Below, one piece after another: positions 7,378-18,475 of a DNA stretch of 64,000 bases. The stretch spans positions 1,984,001 through 2,048,000 of the forward strand of contig NC_009488.1 of the NCBI RefSeq assembly GCF_000063545.1, given 5' to 3'. This DNA is from Orientia tsutsugamushi str. Boryong (GTDB lineage: Bacteria; Pseudomonadota; Alphaproteobacteria; Rickettsiales; Rickettsiaceae). Every line of letters starts with the position of its first letter. Position 1 is the stretch's first letter. The notes below the pieces were generated by a model. The model was not told where the DNA came from and searched no databases. It saw only the letters and a program-made list of their open reading frames with translations. A program made the position numbers and the translations under genes.

Positions 7378-8369
7378 AACGCCAATTTAGGATAAGGAGT
7401 TAGAATAGGAAGAAGAGGAGATAAGATAGTGATTAAGTTTGGAGATAGAATAAGAAGCAAGAGAAGCAATGATATGAACAAAGAAATTAATAGGAGAGCG
7501 ATGTCGAGTATGCTCTAAATGCATATGTTTTTTTAGTACATTAAAAACAGACTCAATTAAGGAACGTTTATTTAATAAACGCTTATCATCTATGTCCAAT
7601 AAATATGTTTTCATATCTTTGCGAAGATTAGTAAATAAACGTAGACCATTGGACAACAGTTGATGAAATAACTCTTTAGATATATAGGCTTTATCACCAA
7701 ACAATTTACCAGATAAGCCTTCAGAAATAACTGAAGCTATAGATAGATCGCTTTTATTGCCTTTAGTAATTTTAACTGACATTATTTCACCTTTATTATT
7801 GATTATAATATGTAGCTTAAAGCCTAAGAACCAGCCATAACTACTCTTACCAATTTTAGAAATTCTGTTAAAAACTCTATTGCTAGAAATACGTTTATTA
7901 TGACAAATTGCTAACTTTGTAGAATCGATGTAATATATACTAGTCTCTTCTCCTTTCAGATAATGCATTAATACAGCTAGCGGTAGCAACATTCTAGGCT
8001 ACAGTTGTATTATTCTACTATAGCTTGGTAAACAAAAGTATCCTTTATACTTATGACTCAAGTAATATAGATAATAATTTTTAAAATCCTTGCATGGAGA
8101 CAAATAAAAATATATCGCTATTGTTAATAACTCAGCTAAGGACAACTTTCCATCTCTGTTCCTTTGATTGCTACTTGGTATTAATCTCTGTTTTTCCCAC
8201 TCTTGATATATCTTGCAAAAATTGTCTATTAAATAGTATACTGTTATGATACATTTTTTCATGTTGGATTATTCCTTTTTTATTTAAATTTTCTTTTTAA
8301 CTCAACATCCTCTCTTTGTATACCTTTTATTCACTACCTTTCATATTTTCCTTATCCTAAATTGGCGTT
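7378..8369 (-). mobile_element. IS982-family insertion sequence, 992 bp, copy with dead transposase
   Basis: It is bounded by AACGCCAATTTAGGATAAG at 7378 and its exact inverse ending at 8369. It contains one transposase gene on the minus strand, interrupted by a stop. The length matches the 993-bp copy at 52175-53167. A convincing target duplication was not seen. Confidence 0.8.
7387..8262 (-). pseudogene. IS982-family transposase with in-frame stop
   Basis: The N-terminal piece begins at ATG 8262 (MKKCIITVYYLI). Trp in IIQLWPRMLLPL has become TAG at about 7996-7998, after which the same frame continues to 7387. The DDE-type core IDSTKLAICHNKRI, SSYGWFLGFKLHI and GDKAYISKELF is visible, as is the C-terminal HTRHRSPINFF typical of IS982. 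A single G-to-A change from the intact copy at 52283-53158 explains the stop. Confidence 0.85.
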
Positions 8370-8662
8370 GTTAGTAATTCAGAAAGATAAAAAAATCAGG
8401 CAAGAATATATCAAAATAAAATTCCAGTAAAGAAAAAAACCGCACCTGCCAAACCAACATCAAATAATTATAGTCAAAAAAACGTGAATTCAGGTTAGAA
8501 GCTTCATTAAAGAATAAGCTTATACGCAATATGTAAACTTGAAAGTTTACTGCTAAAAAATGAGCACTCATTAGCCGATTGAGTGTTAAAAAAAAGAAGT
8601 TTGTGCTAGCAAAATCAAAAAAACCATGCTAACTTAAAACTCAGGTGAGAATTGGTGTTGAG
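8370..8662. other. Region upstream of traA with two inverted repeats (possible oriT)
   Basis: GTAAACTT-ga-AAGTTTAC (8533-8550) is a perfect palindrome. CACTCA-ttagccgat-TGAGTG (8565-8585) forms a second hairpin just downstream. In Ti-type systems oriT lies next to traA, and relaxase sites are commonly flanked by such repeats. No nick consensus is recognised, so oriT is only a suggestion. Confidence 0.25.
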
Positions 8663-11129
8663 ATGGCTATACAGTTTGCAATGATTGAATTTTTAAGTAG
8701 AAGTAAAGGAGGAGATAGTTGTTGTAAGGCAGCGTATAATGCAAGAACTATTGTTAAAAATGAGCAGACAAATATAAGGTATAACTTCTCTTATAAGAAA
8801 GATAACGTATATCATACAGTACTGATACCAGATTATGTAAATCAAAAATTCAAGAATGTCCAAAGATTAATGAATGAGGTGGAACAAACAGAAAAACGAA
8901 GAAACAGTAAGTTGTTGAAGGATATCGTAATAGCACTGCCAGACGATAAGGAATTGAATTTAGAGCATAGAATAGAAATAACTCATCAAATAGTTGATGT
9001 AATGGAATGGGTAAAAAATGGTCTTGGAGTACAGATAGATATTCATAAGCCTCATAGAGGAGATAAAAACTGGCATGTGCATATATTGGTTACTACAAGA
9101 AGATTTAAAGAGAATGGCGAAGAATTAGGTGGTAAAGCTGTTGACTTGGAGCCTAAATTCAGAACATCAAAAGGTAAGGCATTTATTATTCCAGAAGCTG
9201 AGATGATTCACGAAAAAGTGAAGGAAATAATTAATGCATATTTTGCTAAATTAGGCTTAACAAATAGAGTTGATAAGATAAGTACAGTTCCGCAAGAGCA
9301 TATTGGACCTACTAGAATTAGGGGTTTAATTAATGAAGTTGCAAATGAAAATGAGTTACGTAAAGAGGCTCATTTGAAGATTATTAATGATGTTGATGTA
9401 ATAACGGATTCTATAACACATTACAAATCTATTTTTACTAAGCATGATATTGAAAAAGCCGTGAAAGATATACCAGACCTAACAGCAAGAGAACTGTTAG
9501 TTCAGCAAGTGCTTAGTTCAAATAGAATACTAGAGTTATATCATGATGATGGTGAAAGTAGTAAATATTTTACGACAACTGAGGTTAGAGATGAGGAAGC
9601 AAGAATAATAAGAATAGCTAATAAAATCGATACTCAAGCTTATTACAATGATATTTATCATCTTAAAAACGATATCGAAAGCTTAACAAGTGTTAGTGAA
9701 GAGCAAAAACATGCTCTACGACGTATTTTGCTTAGTAATAGTGGAGTTAGAATACTAAGAGGAAGAGCTGGAACAGGTAAATCCACTGTTTTAGCAAAAG
9801 CATATAAAATTGCAACAAATCGTAGACAAAATGTTATTGGACTTGCTCCTACACATAAGGCTATATCAGTGCTGAAGGATAATGGCTACCAGAAATGTGA
9901 TACAATAAAAGGATTTTTATATAAAAATAGCGTTACTAGAGACAGTTTAATAGTAGTAGATGAAGCTGGAATGGTTGCTACTAGAGAATATGCAGAGCTG
10001 TTTAGAGTAGTTAGAAACAATAATTGTCAACTGATACTTGCTGGAGATGAAAAGCAGTTAGCTTCAATAGAAAGAGGCGGAATGTTTGAGATGCTGAGTA
10101 ATATTTTCAGTTCACATGTTTTAGTGAATATTCGAAGACAAAGTGAAAACTGGAGTAGAGAAGCAGCAACAAAGTTTGCTGAGAGTAATATTTTAAGCGG
10201 TATAATTACTGAGACAAAATAAATGTATTAAGTTTGATAATACGTTGCAGGACTCAATGAGTAAGTTAAGATACAACTGGAGTCTAAGCAAGTTTAAGCT
10301 ACATGAAAAATTGGTAATTACAGTACGTAATAAAGAGGTAGACATTCTTAATTCAAGTATTAGATCTTTGTTAAAAGCTAATGGCACGCTACAAGGCACA
10401 GAATATAGGCGTTCAATAGCTGGAAGGAAAGAGTCCTACATGGCTGGAGATCGAATTGTATTTCAAAAAAGCGATAAGGATTTACAAATACAAAATAGTG
10501 AATTTGCAACTTTAACTTCGGTTAATAAAAATGAATTTGTAGCTAAGACAGATGCAGGACAAGATGTGAGTTTTGACCCAAGCAAAATACAATTTAAACA
10601 TGGTTATGCAAGTACTGTTTATAAGGCCCAGGGAGCTTCTATAAAAGATGTATACGTTTTACATAATGGAGTAAGTAATATAAGCAGCTCATACGTAGCT
10701 ATGACAAGGCATATAGAGAAATTACAGCTATATTGCAATAAGGAAGCAACTAGAAGCATTAACAGCTTAATAAATCAGCTTAGCAGACCAAATGATAAAT
10801 CAGCAAGCATAAACTTAAAAACTAATGAAGATTTAAATAAAGAAAATCCAACTATTTTAAGTAAAATTTGTGGTTGGTTTAAGTCTATAGTAACTGATGT
10901 AGGAGACAGATTTCATAAAAACGCTAAATATTATCAGTACGATAAAAAACCAGAGCAATTAGCTGACATTAAGATCGAACAACCTAATATAGTTAATGAT
11001 ATAAGAAAATCAGAAATAAGTCCAAATAATGAATTAAAGGCTACAAAGACCGCAAACGATATTTCAACTACAGAAAAAATCAACACAAAGCCTGAACAAC
11101 AAAATCCAAGAATTAGTATTCGAAGGTAA
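8663..11129 (+). pseudogene. traA: Ti-type TraA relaxase/helicase, frameshifted
   Basis: ATG 8663 starts MAIQFAMIEFLSRSKGG, the typical start of MobA/MobL-type relaxases. Residues 128-146 hold the metal-binding histidines (His128, His131 and HVHILVTTR with His138 and His140). A RecD-like helicase follows with Walker A GRAGTGKS near residue 366, Walker B VVDEAGM near 432 and GDEKQL. The frame ends at TAA 10220-10222. Coding sense resumes in the +1 frame just before (QNKCIKFDNTLQDSM) and runs to 11129, including YASTVYKAQGAS and AMTRH helicase motifs. The protein would nick at oriT and unwind the transferred strand. A GTG at 8645 is an alternative start. Confidence 0.85.
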
Positions 11130-11310
11130 AATGAGCTGCATAGAGCAGCTCAAGGGTAATAAAAATACGACTTTGCTAAGCAGAATGCGAAAGTCCTGAA
11201 ACTTAGAGAGATTCGTTAACAGAAATACTATCTCAACAATCACTCAGCAAAAATATTATACCATTTAAACGGTAAAAATACAAATAAATTTAGCGAAGGT
11301 GAGGTTCTGT

Positions 11311-13113
11311 ATGACTGATAAAATCAATAATTCAAACAATCATAATTTAATGGAAGAATTGAGAGACAGAATAGCTTCTCATGCAGAAACCATAGCATGT
11401 GATTTGCTTGGAGAGCCTAATAAACATTTATCAAGACGTGGAGAGACACGTTGGGGAGATAAAGGGAAAATTGTCGTCAATACTAGTGGCAAGCATGCTG
11501 GAAAATGGTATGACTTTAGTTCTGGCGAAGGTGGAGATTTATTTGACTTAGCCAGAAAAGAACGTGGCGGTGATTTTGTTAGAGCTAAGGAATATCTAAC
11601 AAGCATAGTAGGAATGTCAACTTATAATGAGTCTTATCCTCGGCAGGTACATAAAGAAGCCACTCAAAATGAGCTAGCTAAAATTCGAAAAGTTCAATAC
11701 TTTTATAATCAGTCTTCTCCATTATATTTTACTAATAATACTGAAGTTCAAATCGTAAAAAGATATCTTGAACAACATAGAGGAATTGATTGTTTTACAA
11801 TGAATTCTGACTTGAGAGCAAGTGTAATTCTTGATAGAGAAACGAATGAAAATTATCCAGCATTTTCAGCATTTTCAAGAAATGCGAAAGGTAAAATTAC
11901 TGGTGTACAAGTTGTATATTTGAATTCGCAAACGTGCGATAAGGCAGATATTTCAGTCCCTAGGAGGGCTTTTGGCAAAATTAGCGAATCGTTTGTTAGA
12001 ATTACTCCATTGGCACCACATGATTCGCCTATAACAATTATAACAGAAGGCGTTGAAACAGCTTTAAGTCTAAAACAAGCAGGAATTAATGGAAAAATTA
12101 TCGCTGCTATTGGCATACATAATTTCAAGAACTATCAACCATTTGAAGGAGAAAACATAATCATAGCGGCAGATAATGATGGACAAAATTCTATAACAAT
12201 GAATACTGTTGATAAAGCGAAAAAAACACTCGAAAATAGTGGAGCAAAGGTGTTAAAAGTGATGCCAACACAAGAAGGTGATTTCAACGACCTATTACAA
12301 ATTCATGGGGCTGAAGCTATTAGACAGATTATAATACCTGAAATTGCCAAACTTATTAAATTGAACGAAATACAAAATAAATCATCTGAAATACCTAATC
12401 AAAGTGACGTTAAAGAATTATATGCAAAATCTTTGCCCCTATACGACTATAACAAAAAGGAAAAAGCTAATGCGGAAGTAACAACAGTCAACAAATTTTT
12501 AGAAAATCATACAGAAATTTATAGTTCAAAAATCTTTGACAATCCTAATTTAAGAGCAAATATGGTTTTTGATGAAGAGACTCAAAAATCCTGGCCTGCA
12601 CTCACTATTTTTGTTAAAAATGACAAAGATGAAATTACTGGAGCTAAGATATTAGCCTTGAATTCAAAAACATGTAATAAAGCGGATGCAGCTGAAAATT
12701 CTGTTGGTACAATTAGTGGATCATTTGTTGAAATTGCTCAACAAAATTCAGACTACTCTTCTATAACAATTCTTACAGAGAATATTGAAACTGCTCTAAG
12801 CATTAAACATGCTGGAGTCGAAGGAAAAATCTTATGTGCCATTGAAGCCCAAAATTTGCAAAACTATAATCCTGCCTCAAAAGAAAAGATCATTCTAGCA
12901 GTTAAAAATGACGTAAATACTGAAAAAGCTGAAAAAGTTCTAGAGGATAAGGAAGCAGTAGTCTGTACAGTCAAAAATGACTTCAATAATGTATTAAAAA
13001 CTCAAGGATTATATGCTGTTAGAAATATTATCAGCCCTGAAATAAGAAAACTTAATGAAAAGAATAAATCCATACAAACTAATATACAACCAAGATTATG
13101 TCTGAAACACTAG
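11311..13113 (+). CDS. Toprim/primase-like protein with internal duplication
   Basis: ATG 11311 follows GAAGGTGAGG. GTG 11299 is an alternative. Residues about 30-100 (RWGDKGKIVV, KWYDFSSGEGGDLFDL) look like the zinc-less N-terminal domain of element-encoded primases. A Toprim domain follows, with the conserved Glu in TEGVETALS (Glu246) and the DxD pair as DND (288-290). The protein then repeats itself with a period of exactly 244 residues. The second copy has TENIETALS with Glu490 at the aligned position but KND (532-534), so one metal-binding Asp is lost. It follows traA and probably primes or processes transferred DNA in the recipient. The second half may be structural. Confidence 0.7.
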   Translation: MTDKINNSNNHNLMEELRDRIASHAETIACDLLGEPNKHLSRRGETRWGDKGKIVVNTSGKHAGKWYDFSSGEGGDLFDLARKERGGDFVRAKEYLTSIVGMSTYNESYPRQVHKEATQNELAKIRKVQYFYNQSSPLYFTNNTEVQIVKRYLEQHRGIDCFTMNSDLRASVILDRETNENYPAFSAFSRNAKGKITGVQVVYLNSQTCDKADISVPRRAFGKISESFVRITPLAPHDSPITIITEGVETALSLKQAGINGKIIAAIGIHNFKNYQPFEGENIIIAADNDGQNSITMNTVDKAKKTLENSGAKVLKVMPTQEGDFNDLLQIHGAEAIRQIIIPEIAKLIKLNEIQNKSSEIPNQSDVKELYAKSLPLYDYNKKEKANAEVTTVNKFLENHTEIYSSKIFDNPNLRANMVFDEETQKSWPALTIFVKNDKDEITGAKILALNSKTCNKADAAENSVGTISGSFVEIAQQNSDYSSITILTENIETALSIKHAGVEGKILCAIEAQNLQNYNPASKEKIILAVKNDVNTEKAEKVLEDKEAVVCTVKNDFNNVLKTQGLYAVRNIISPEIRKLNEKNKSIQTNIQPRLCLKH

Positions 13114-13163
13114 GCAGAGTATGACGCAGCATTTTTTATAAAAAAAACTATAGGCTGAAAAAT

Positions 13164-14075
13164 ATGACAAAAAAATTAAAGCATGATTCATTGGCAAAGA
13201 CAATCATGAGCGATCCAGTGGCTGCACAAGAATTTCTAGAGTATTATTTACCAAGTGATTTCAAGAGTTTAATAGATTTATCAAAAATAAAAGTAGAGCA
13301 AGAAAGTTATATAGAAGAATCGTTAAAAAAATATAGCGATATCGTCTATAAAGTTGCAACCAAAAAGCATGGCAATGCTTTTATTTATATATTAATTGAA
13401 GCTCAATCAACCGTTGATTATTGGACAGCTCTGCGGTTATGGAGATACACATTGTTATTGTGCGAAAGGCATAAGAAAGAAAAAACTAAATTACCATTAG
13501 TGTATAATTTAGTGATCTATAACGGCAAAGAAGTCTACAACGCACCTAGAAATTTGTGGGATTTATTTACCGATTCAATGATAGCTAAGCAATTAATGAC
13601 CTCTGACTATCAATTAGTCGATTTGCAAAGTATGTCGAATGATGAAATTATTAGGAAAAAGCATATCGGAATGCTCGAATATATGCTAAAACACATTCAT
13701 CAACGAGATATGTTAAAGCTTTGGCAAGAGTTTCTAATAAACTTCAAACATGTTTTAATACTTGATAAAGAAAAAGGTTATGTTTACCTAAGATCATTTT
13801 TATGGTATACTGATACTAAATTACTAGAGAATCAGCAACCAGAATTAGAGCAGATTCTGGCTAAGTATTTATCTGAAGAAGAAAAAGGTAATATTATGAG
13901 AACTATTGCTGCAAAATATATTGATGAAGGCATAGCTAAAGGCAGAGCTGAAGCTGCACAAGGGCTTGCAAGGAACTTATTAAAAGCTGGCTTTTCAGTT
14001 GAATTTATTGCTGAAAATACTGGGTTATCAAACGAAGAAGTGGTTAATTTAAAAGTTAGCATGGATAATTCTTGA
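13164..14075 (+). CDS. Rpn-family recombination-promoting nuclease (PD-(D/E)XK, YhgA-like)
   Basis: This 303-aa protein has the layout of Rpn/Transposase_31 proteins. The nuclease core has Asp59 in KYSDIVYKV and Glu79-x-Gln81 in ILIEAQS, matching the D...ExQ pattern of this family. A conserved middle region follows (LPLVYNLVIYNGKEVY). The C-terminal helical part has a KGRAEAAQGLARNLLKAGFS segment common in these proteins. Family members are DNA nucleases that raise recombination, often abundant and mobile in intracellular bacteria. It lies 50 bp after the Toprim gene on the same strand and converges with traD at 14077, so it is likely cargo. Confidence 0.85.
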   Translation: MTKKLKHDSLAKTIMSDPVAAQEFLEYYLPSDFKSLIDLSKIKVEQESYIEESLKKYSDIVYKVATKKHGNAFIYILIEAQSTVDYWTALRLWRYTLLLCERHKKEKTKLPLVYNLVIYNGKEVYNAPRNLWDLFTDSMIAKQLMTSDYQLVDLQSMSNDEIIRKKHIGMLEYMLKHIHQRDMLKLWQEFLINFKHVLILDKEKGYVYLRSFLWYTDTKLLENQQPELEQILAKYLSEEEKGNIMRTIAAKYIDEGIAKGRAEAAQGLARNLLKAGFSVEFIAENTGLSNEEVVNLKVSMDNS

Positions 14076-14076
14076 A

Positions 14077-15835
14077 TTAATAATTCACTAACTTAAGTTT
14101 TTTGAGCAATGTATATCCCCAAACATATGCTATATTTAAGTTTTGTAGCTTCATAGTTAGTTTTGTGATGTGAAAGTTACCAACAAGCTTTACATAACAT
14201 GTAAGGTCTGGTAGATTCATAATTTCAGATGGCATAACTAAAAGCTTTTTACGCTCAACATTATTCATATTTACTCCATCTCTCATAGTATTTGATCCAT
14301 ATGACAAGTTCTCTTGAGTTTCAATAATTTCTTCCTCACCTAGTGTTAATGCTGATTTATAAGCTGTAACCTGATCGCTAACTCGAAAAATAAATTTACT
14401 ATTAAACAAATCCAGCATAGAAGCGCATTCAGCAGAACCATATATTGCTTCTAATTGATGAATATTCTGCAATCCAGCAACAAAGCAACCTCCATACTTT
14501 CTACTTTCAGCTAAAGCAACTGGTAAAGACGAAACTTTTTGTAGAGCTGGAAGTTCATCAAGTATAAACCACATGTTTTTGTTATCATGATTAGGATTTC
14601 TACACATCAAAGCCTTGATAGCTATGCTTATCCAGGCTGAAATAAGTGGGCGTAAAGTAGCTCTTTGACTTGGGTTAGCTGTGATAAATAACCATCCAGT
14701 TTCAGCAGAATTACTAAACCATTCCTTGATGCTAAAATTACCTCCAGGCTTTAAATATTGTAGCGAAGTAATATTCTTTCCAAGAGTAGATTGAATTCCT
14801 GCAGAAGTTTCAGGCGCGCTTTCGCTTATAATGCCTGATACAGCGGTGTTTCTAAAAGCTTTTACAAATTGTCTATTATCAGAGTAAATGATTGTATGAA
14901 TTAATTTTATGATATCTTTGTCATCCTGATATAGCTTCAATGCTTCAGACAAGACTAATTCAGCATTTTTAGCAAAAAAGTCATCGATTCTATGGGTATA
15001 ATTACTAAAACTACTAGCTATATCATGAAAATCAGCTGCTTCAAAACAATCGTTCCAAGGCAACCATTGCTCGCTATTTTTTTCCAAAGGATTAAGCAGC
15101 TTATCACATTTAGAATCAAAAAATCTATCAGTAAAAGCTCCAGTAAGGTCTATAATTATTGCTCGATCCTGTTGTGATCGAATTTGTGGTAGCAGTTCGT
15201 TAAGCATATTAGTTTTACCAGTACCTGTTGTTCCGGTAATAAGAATGTGCAGCCTTTCACTATTCTTTACTAATGGCAAGCCTCCAAAACAGATTTTCGA
15301 GGCCTTTTTAGCGCTTTTTAGCATTTTAGCTAGATTTCTTACTCCGTACAAAATCAGCACCTCTAATTTTAGCCTTAATAATCGTTTTTTTACCTTGAGC
15401 CGTAAAGAAAACAATTGAGATTATCACACCAATAGCAAAAACAATTAATCCTTCTAATAATGCTGAATTGATTAGGAATTCCCATAATTGCTGTATTTTA
15501 AATCCATGTTGACCTGTATAAAATTCATGTAGAAAGTCCTGAGCATTGAGGTGTATCCATTTTTTAAACCTTAAACTATAAAATACGATTCCTATTTGAT
15601 CGATATCATAAAAATGTTCACCAATTGTTAGCTTAAGCTGTACATATCGCTCAATCGCAAAATAATACAAACTGCTCAGAAAAACTTTTTGATATAATCG
15701 ACATATAATCCAGAATATCGATAATCCTAACCCAATTGTAAAAACATTGGCACTACCTTGCCCAAACATTCTTAACTTATGAGCAAATAACTGCGATCCC
15801 CTTGTGAAATTGCCTTGATTCTGAAAATTCATCAA
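14077..15835 (-). pseudogene. traD: F-type coupling protein TraD, frameshifted
   Basis: The N-terminal piece (15835 to 15326) has two hydrophobic segments (NVFTIGLGLSIFWII and LLEGLIVFAIGVIISIVFF) that anchor type IV coupling proteins. The frame breaks near 15340, where KIRGADFVR continues in another frame as GVRNLAKMLKSAKK. The ATPase piece carries Walker A GTTGTGKTN, Walker B WFILDELPAL and the downstream AESRKYGGCFVAGLQ motif. TraD links the relaxosome to the F-type secretion channel. It overlaps the preceding TPR gene by 4 bp, at the distal end of the tra block. Confidence 0.8.
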
Positions 15836-16554
15836 GAGTATTTTTTCAAAATCTGTAGTTTTTGCTCATACTCTTTTACTCCAGTAAAATTCTCTAATTC
15901 TGTTAACTTTTTAAACATTGCTTCGTATTCTGCAATGATATTAGGATTATATTTAATAGCTAAGTTAAAATTCTCCTTAGCTTTTGAGTACTGTCCTAAA
16001 CTTACTAATGAAATTCCTTTTTCAAGATAGTTTTCAGCAAAATTAGGTTTGTACTTAATAGCGATAGCAATGTCAAAATTTTCTATCGCTTTTTGGTGTT
16101 TACCTAATTTCTCAAGAATCATTCCTTTATTATAATAAATATCCGCACAATTTGGATCATATTTAATAGCTATGTTACAGCTTTCTATTGCTTCAGAATA
16201 TCTATTCAATAAGCTTAATATATACCCTTTATTACAGTATGATTTGACACAACTAGGATCGTATTTAATAGCTAAATCAAAATGTTCTATTGCATTCTGC
16301 AATTGCCCTAAAAATGCTAAAGTTAAACCTTTATTAATATAAGCTTCTGCATAATCTGGTCTATATTTAATAGCTATATCATAGTTTTCGATTGCATTTT
16401 GAATGTATCCTAAATTCATTAACGCTATGCCTTTGTTATAATAAGCTTCTGGATTATCTGATCTGTACTTAATAGCAATATCAAAATTTTCCATTGCATC
16501 TTCATACTGTCCTAATCTAGCTAAAGAAGCTCCTTTATTGTTATGTCTTTCCAC
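15832..16554 (-). CDS. TPR-repeat protein, in frame with the traG tail
   Basis: It has about six consecutive tetratricopeptide repeats of 34 residues with the pattern AYYNKGIALMNLGYIQNAIE. These form a superhelical protein-binding scaffold. There is no signal peptide or membrane segment. GTG 16554 is only the first possible start. The reading frame is open upstream to about 16736 and there encodes a Ser/Thr-rich segment ending GGRAFFAQVKVEG, which looks like the natural C-terminus of TraG. The TPR array may therefore be translated as a fusion or from the GTG. TPR proteins are abundant Orientia RAGE cargo, with some proposed as effectors. Confidence 0.75.
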   Translation of the reverse strand: MERHNNKGASLARLGQYEDAMENFDIAIKYRSDNPEAYYNKGIALMNLGYIQNAIENYDIAIKYRPDYAEAYINKGLTLAFLGQLQNAIEHFDLAIKYDPSCVKSYCNKGYILSLLNRYSEAIESCNIAIKYDPNCADIYYNKGMILEKLGKHQKAIENFDIAIAIKYKPNFAENYLEKGISLVSLGQYSKAKENFNLAIKYNPNIIAEYEAMFKKLTELENFTGVKEYEQKLQILKKYS

Positions 16555-18475
16555 TCCTTCAACTTTAACTTGTGCAAAAAATGCTCTACCACCAGCACTA
16601 GCACTAGTTCCACTACTTTTACTGTGGCTACTACCTGTATGATCAGTAGTAGCAATGCTACTAGAACCAACCTCCTGTAGAGCTTGAGATTCACTATCAG
16701 TGATGCTTATAGACTGAGCTTCATCGTGAGTTATCCTGTCGGCTCTATTTCCATGGTAATGGAGTTTCCTGTTGAAATAAGATTGGCCTCTCTTTTTGTC
16801 AGTGAATCAAGAATGCTCTGAGAGTGCGTAAACTGGTTTTGATATCCAGCTTGTAGCATAGCAGAAGCTCGGAAGTTATTTCCCAATGAATCTACGTTTT
16901 CATTTATAATTTGTCGACCATCAGCCGTTGTAGTGACTGTTCTACCACCATCATTGATAATATTAGCCATATGTAATGAAGGAGCTAGGTTTTGTTGAGA
17001 GATAGTTCTATTGCCTATGCTGTAATTATCCATACTCAAGTTATTGTCGACTATGTTACTGCCTAAGCTGCTAGCAACTGGTATAGGAGAGAACTGGCTG
17101 GCCAAGTTAGCTGTAGCATGAGCACAAGCTTTTATCACTGCCCAAGAAAGCATTGGTATCGATGATGCAAGCATTTGAAACGTCGCATAGCTATATAAAA
17201 TCATCTCTGCGAAGCTTCCTTGCGATAGCATATTCAAGCCATAATCATTACCAAAAGCTCCAGATTTACTGGATAAGCTGATCATTCCTAGGCAATGGAT
17301 TATTGTAAAAAATACTGGCCAGCTGCTGACCCATATTATTAATAGAATCCAGGTTTTGAGTATATTGTAGCCGCCAGGTAATAGGCCCATTGGAAATACA
17401 ATAAAGATCATTGAGACTACTAATGCAAAAAAAACAGATTGTAAAATAGGCATCATGTGAGCAGCCATTTCGCCAGCTACTAAGTACGAAAATGACTGTT
17501 GAAATAGCCCTCTAATTGCATGCATACTAACTAAATTAGAATAAATTCTTGATAACGAAAACTTCTCACGCCAGTCATCATATGACTCACGATTAGCATT
17601 AAGTAACATCGCTTGCTTCATCCATTCATGAATATCTTGTTGCTCTCTCTGTAAATATTTTAGTGTGTCTCCAGTCATGACTTTTAGTCTTTGACTTAAC
17701 ATATTTGACTTATCAGATTGAACTCCAATCGCAGCTGCAAACTTTGTTAGGAGTCCTTCATTTAATTCTTTATGAATTGCCGCTTTAATCAATGGAGTAG
17801 CTTGTCTACAGGTCTTGAAACTAATGGCTAAATTACTAGGCTCGCGATAATAAATACCAAAATTATTAGGTATATTTTGCTCGATAAATCCTATAATGTC
17901 GTTAGTTTGTTGAGCAGCAGCTTTTTTACCTAGAATATTGCCTATGATGTAAGGCTTCATAAAGCATTGTCTAAGGAATTCCTTCGTATTAGTTAAAGTT
18001 ATTGGATCCTGTATTTGCACATCTCGAATCTTAGCTACAGCCTTAGCTCCAAACATAATACCAGTTTTTCTGCTCGATAGTCCTTCATAAGCTGGCAAAA
18101 GATGCTGTTCCAACATTTTAGATACAAAGTAACTCGTTTGCGATGAAAGAGAAGCAAACATTGCAATACTTATGGGAATATTATCAACCTTTACTGGCGC
18201 ACTCATTGATACTTCATCCTTCAGCCAAACAGTAGATTTGGGGGCAAATAACAGCGTAAAAATAAATATCGATGGAAAAAACCATTCCCATAGCAAAGAT
18301 GCCGATATTTCCTCTAAAAATAGCCCTAGTAGCAGCCCATATGCCACCAATAGTCAAGGCTAAGTGACCCACTGGAGTGAAGTATTCGCTATTTGAAGCA
18401 AAGACCTCTGCCTATGCCATTAAACACATGCCATAACAGATCTCCACCACCAAATGTGTATATTACGTAATCCAT
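16555..18475 (-). pseudogene. traG: F-type TraG mating-pair protein, multiply frameshifted
   Basis: ATG 18475 overlaps the traH stop (TAATG) and starts MDYVIYTFGGGDLLWHVFNG. The frame is then lost near 18400. Sense resumes as SNSEYFTPVGHLALTIGG, and again in a third frame at EWFFPSIFIFTLLFAP, from where a long open frame runs to 16731. That part has the periplasmic region and the membrane helices near 17470-17290 typical of F TraG N-terminal domains. At 16740 another shift moves the sense into the frame that continues through FFAQVKVEG into the TPR gene. TraG functions in pilus assembly and mating-pair stabilisation. Confidence 0.75.
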
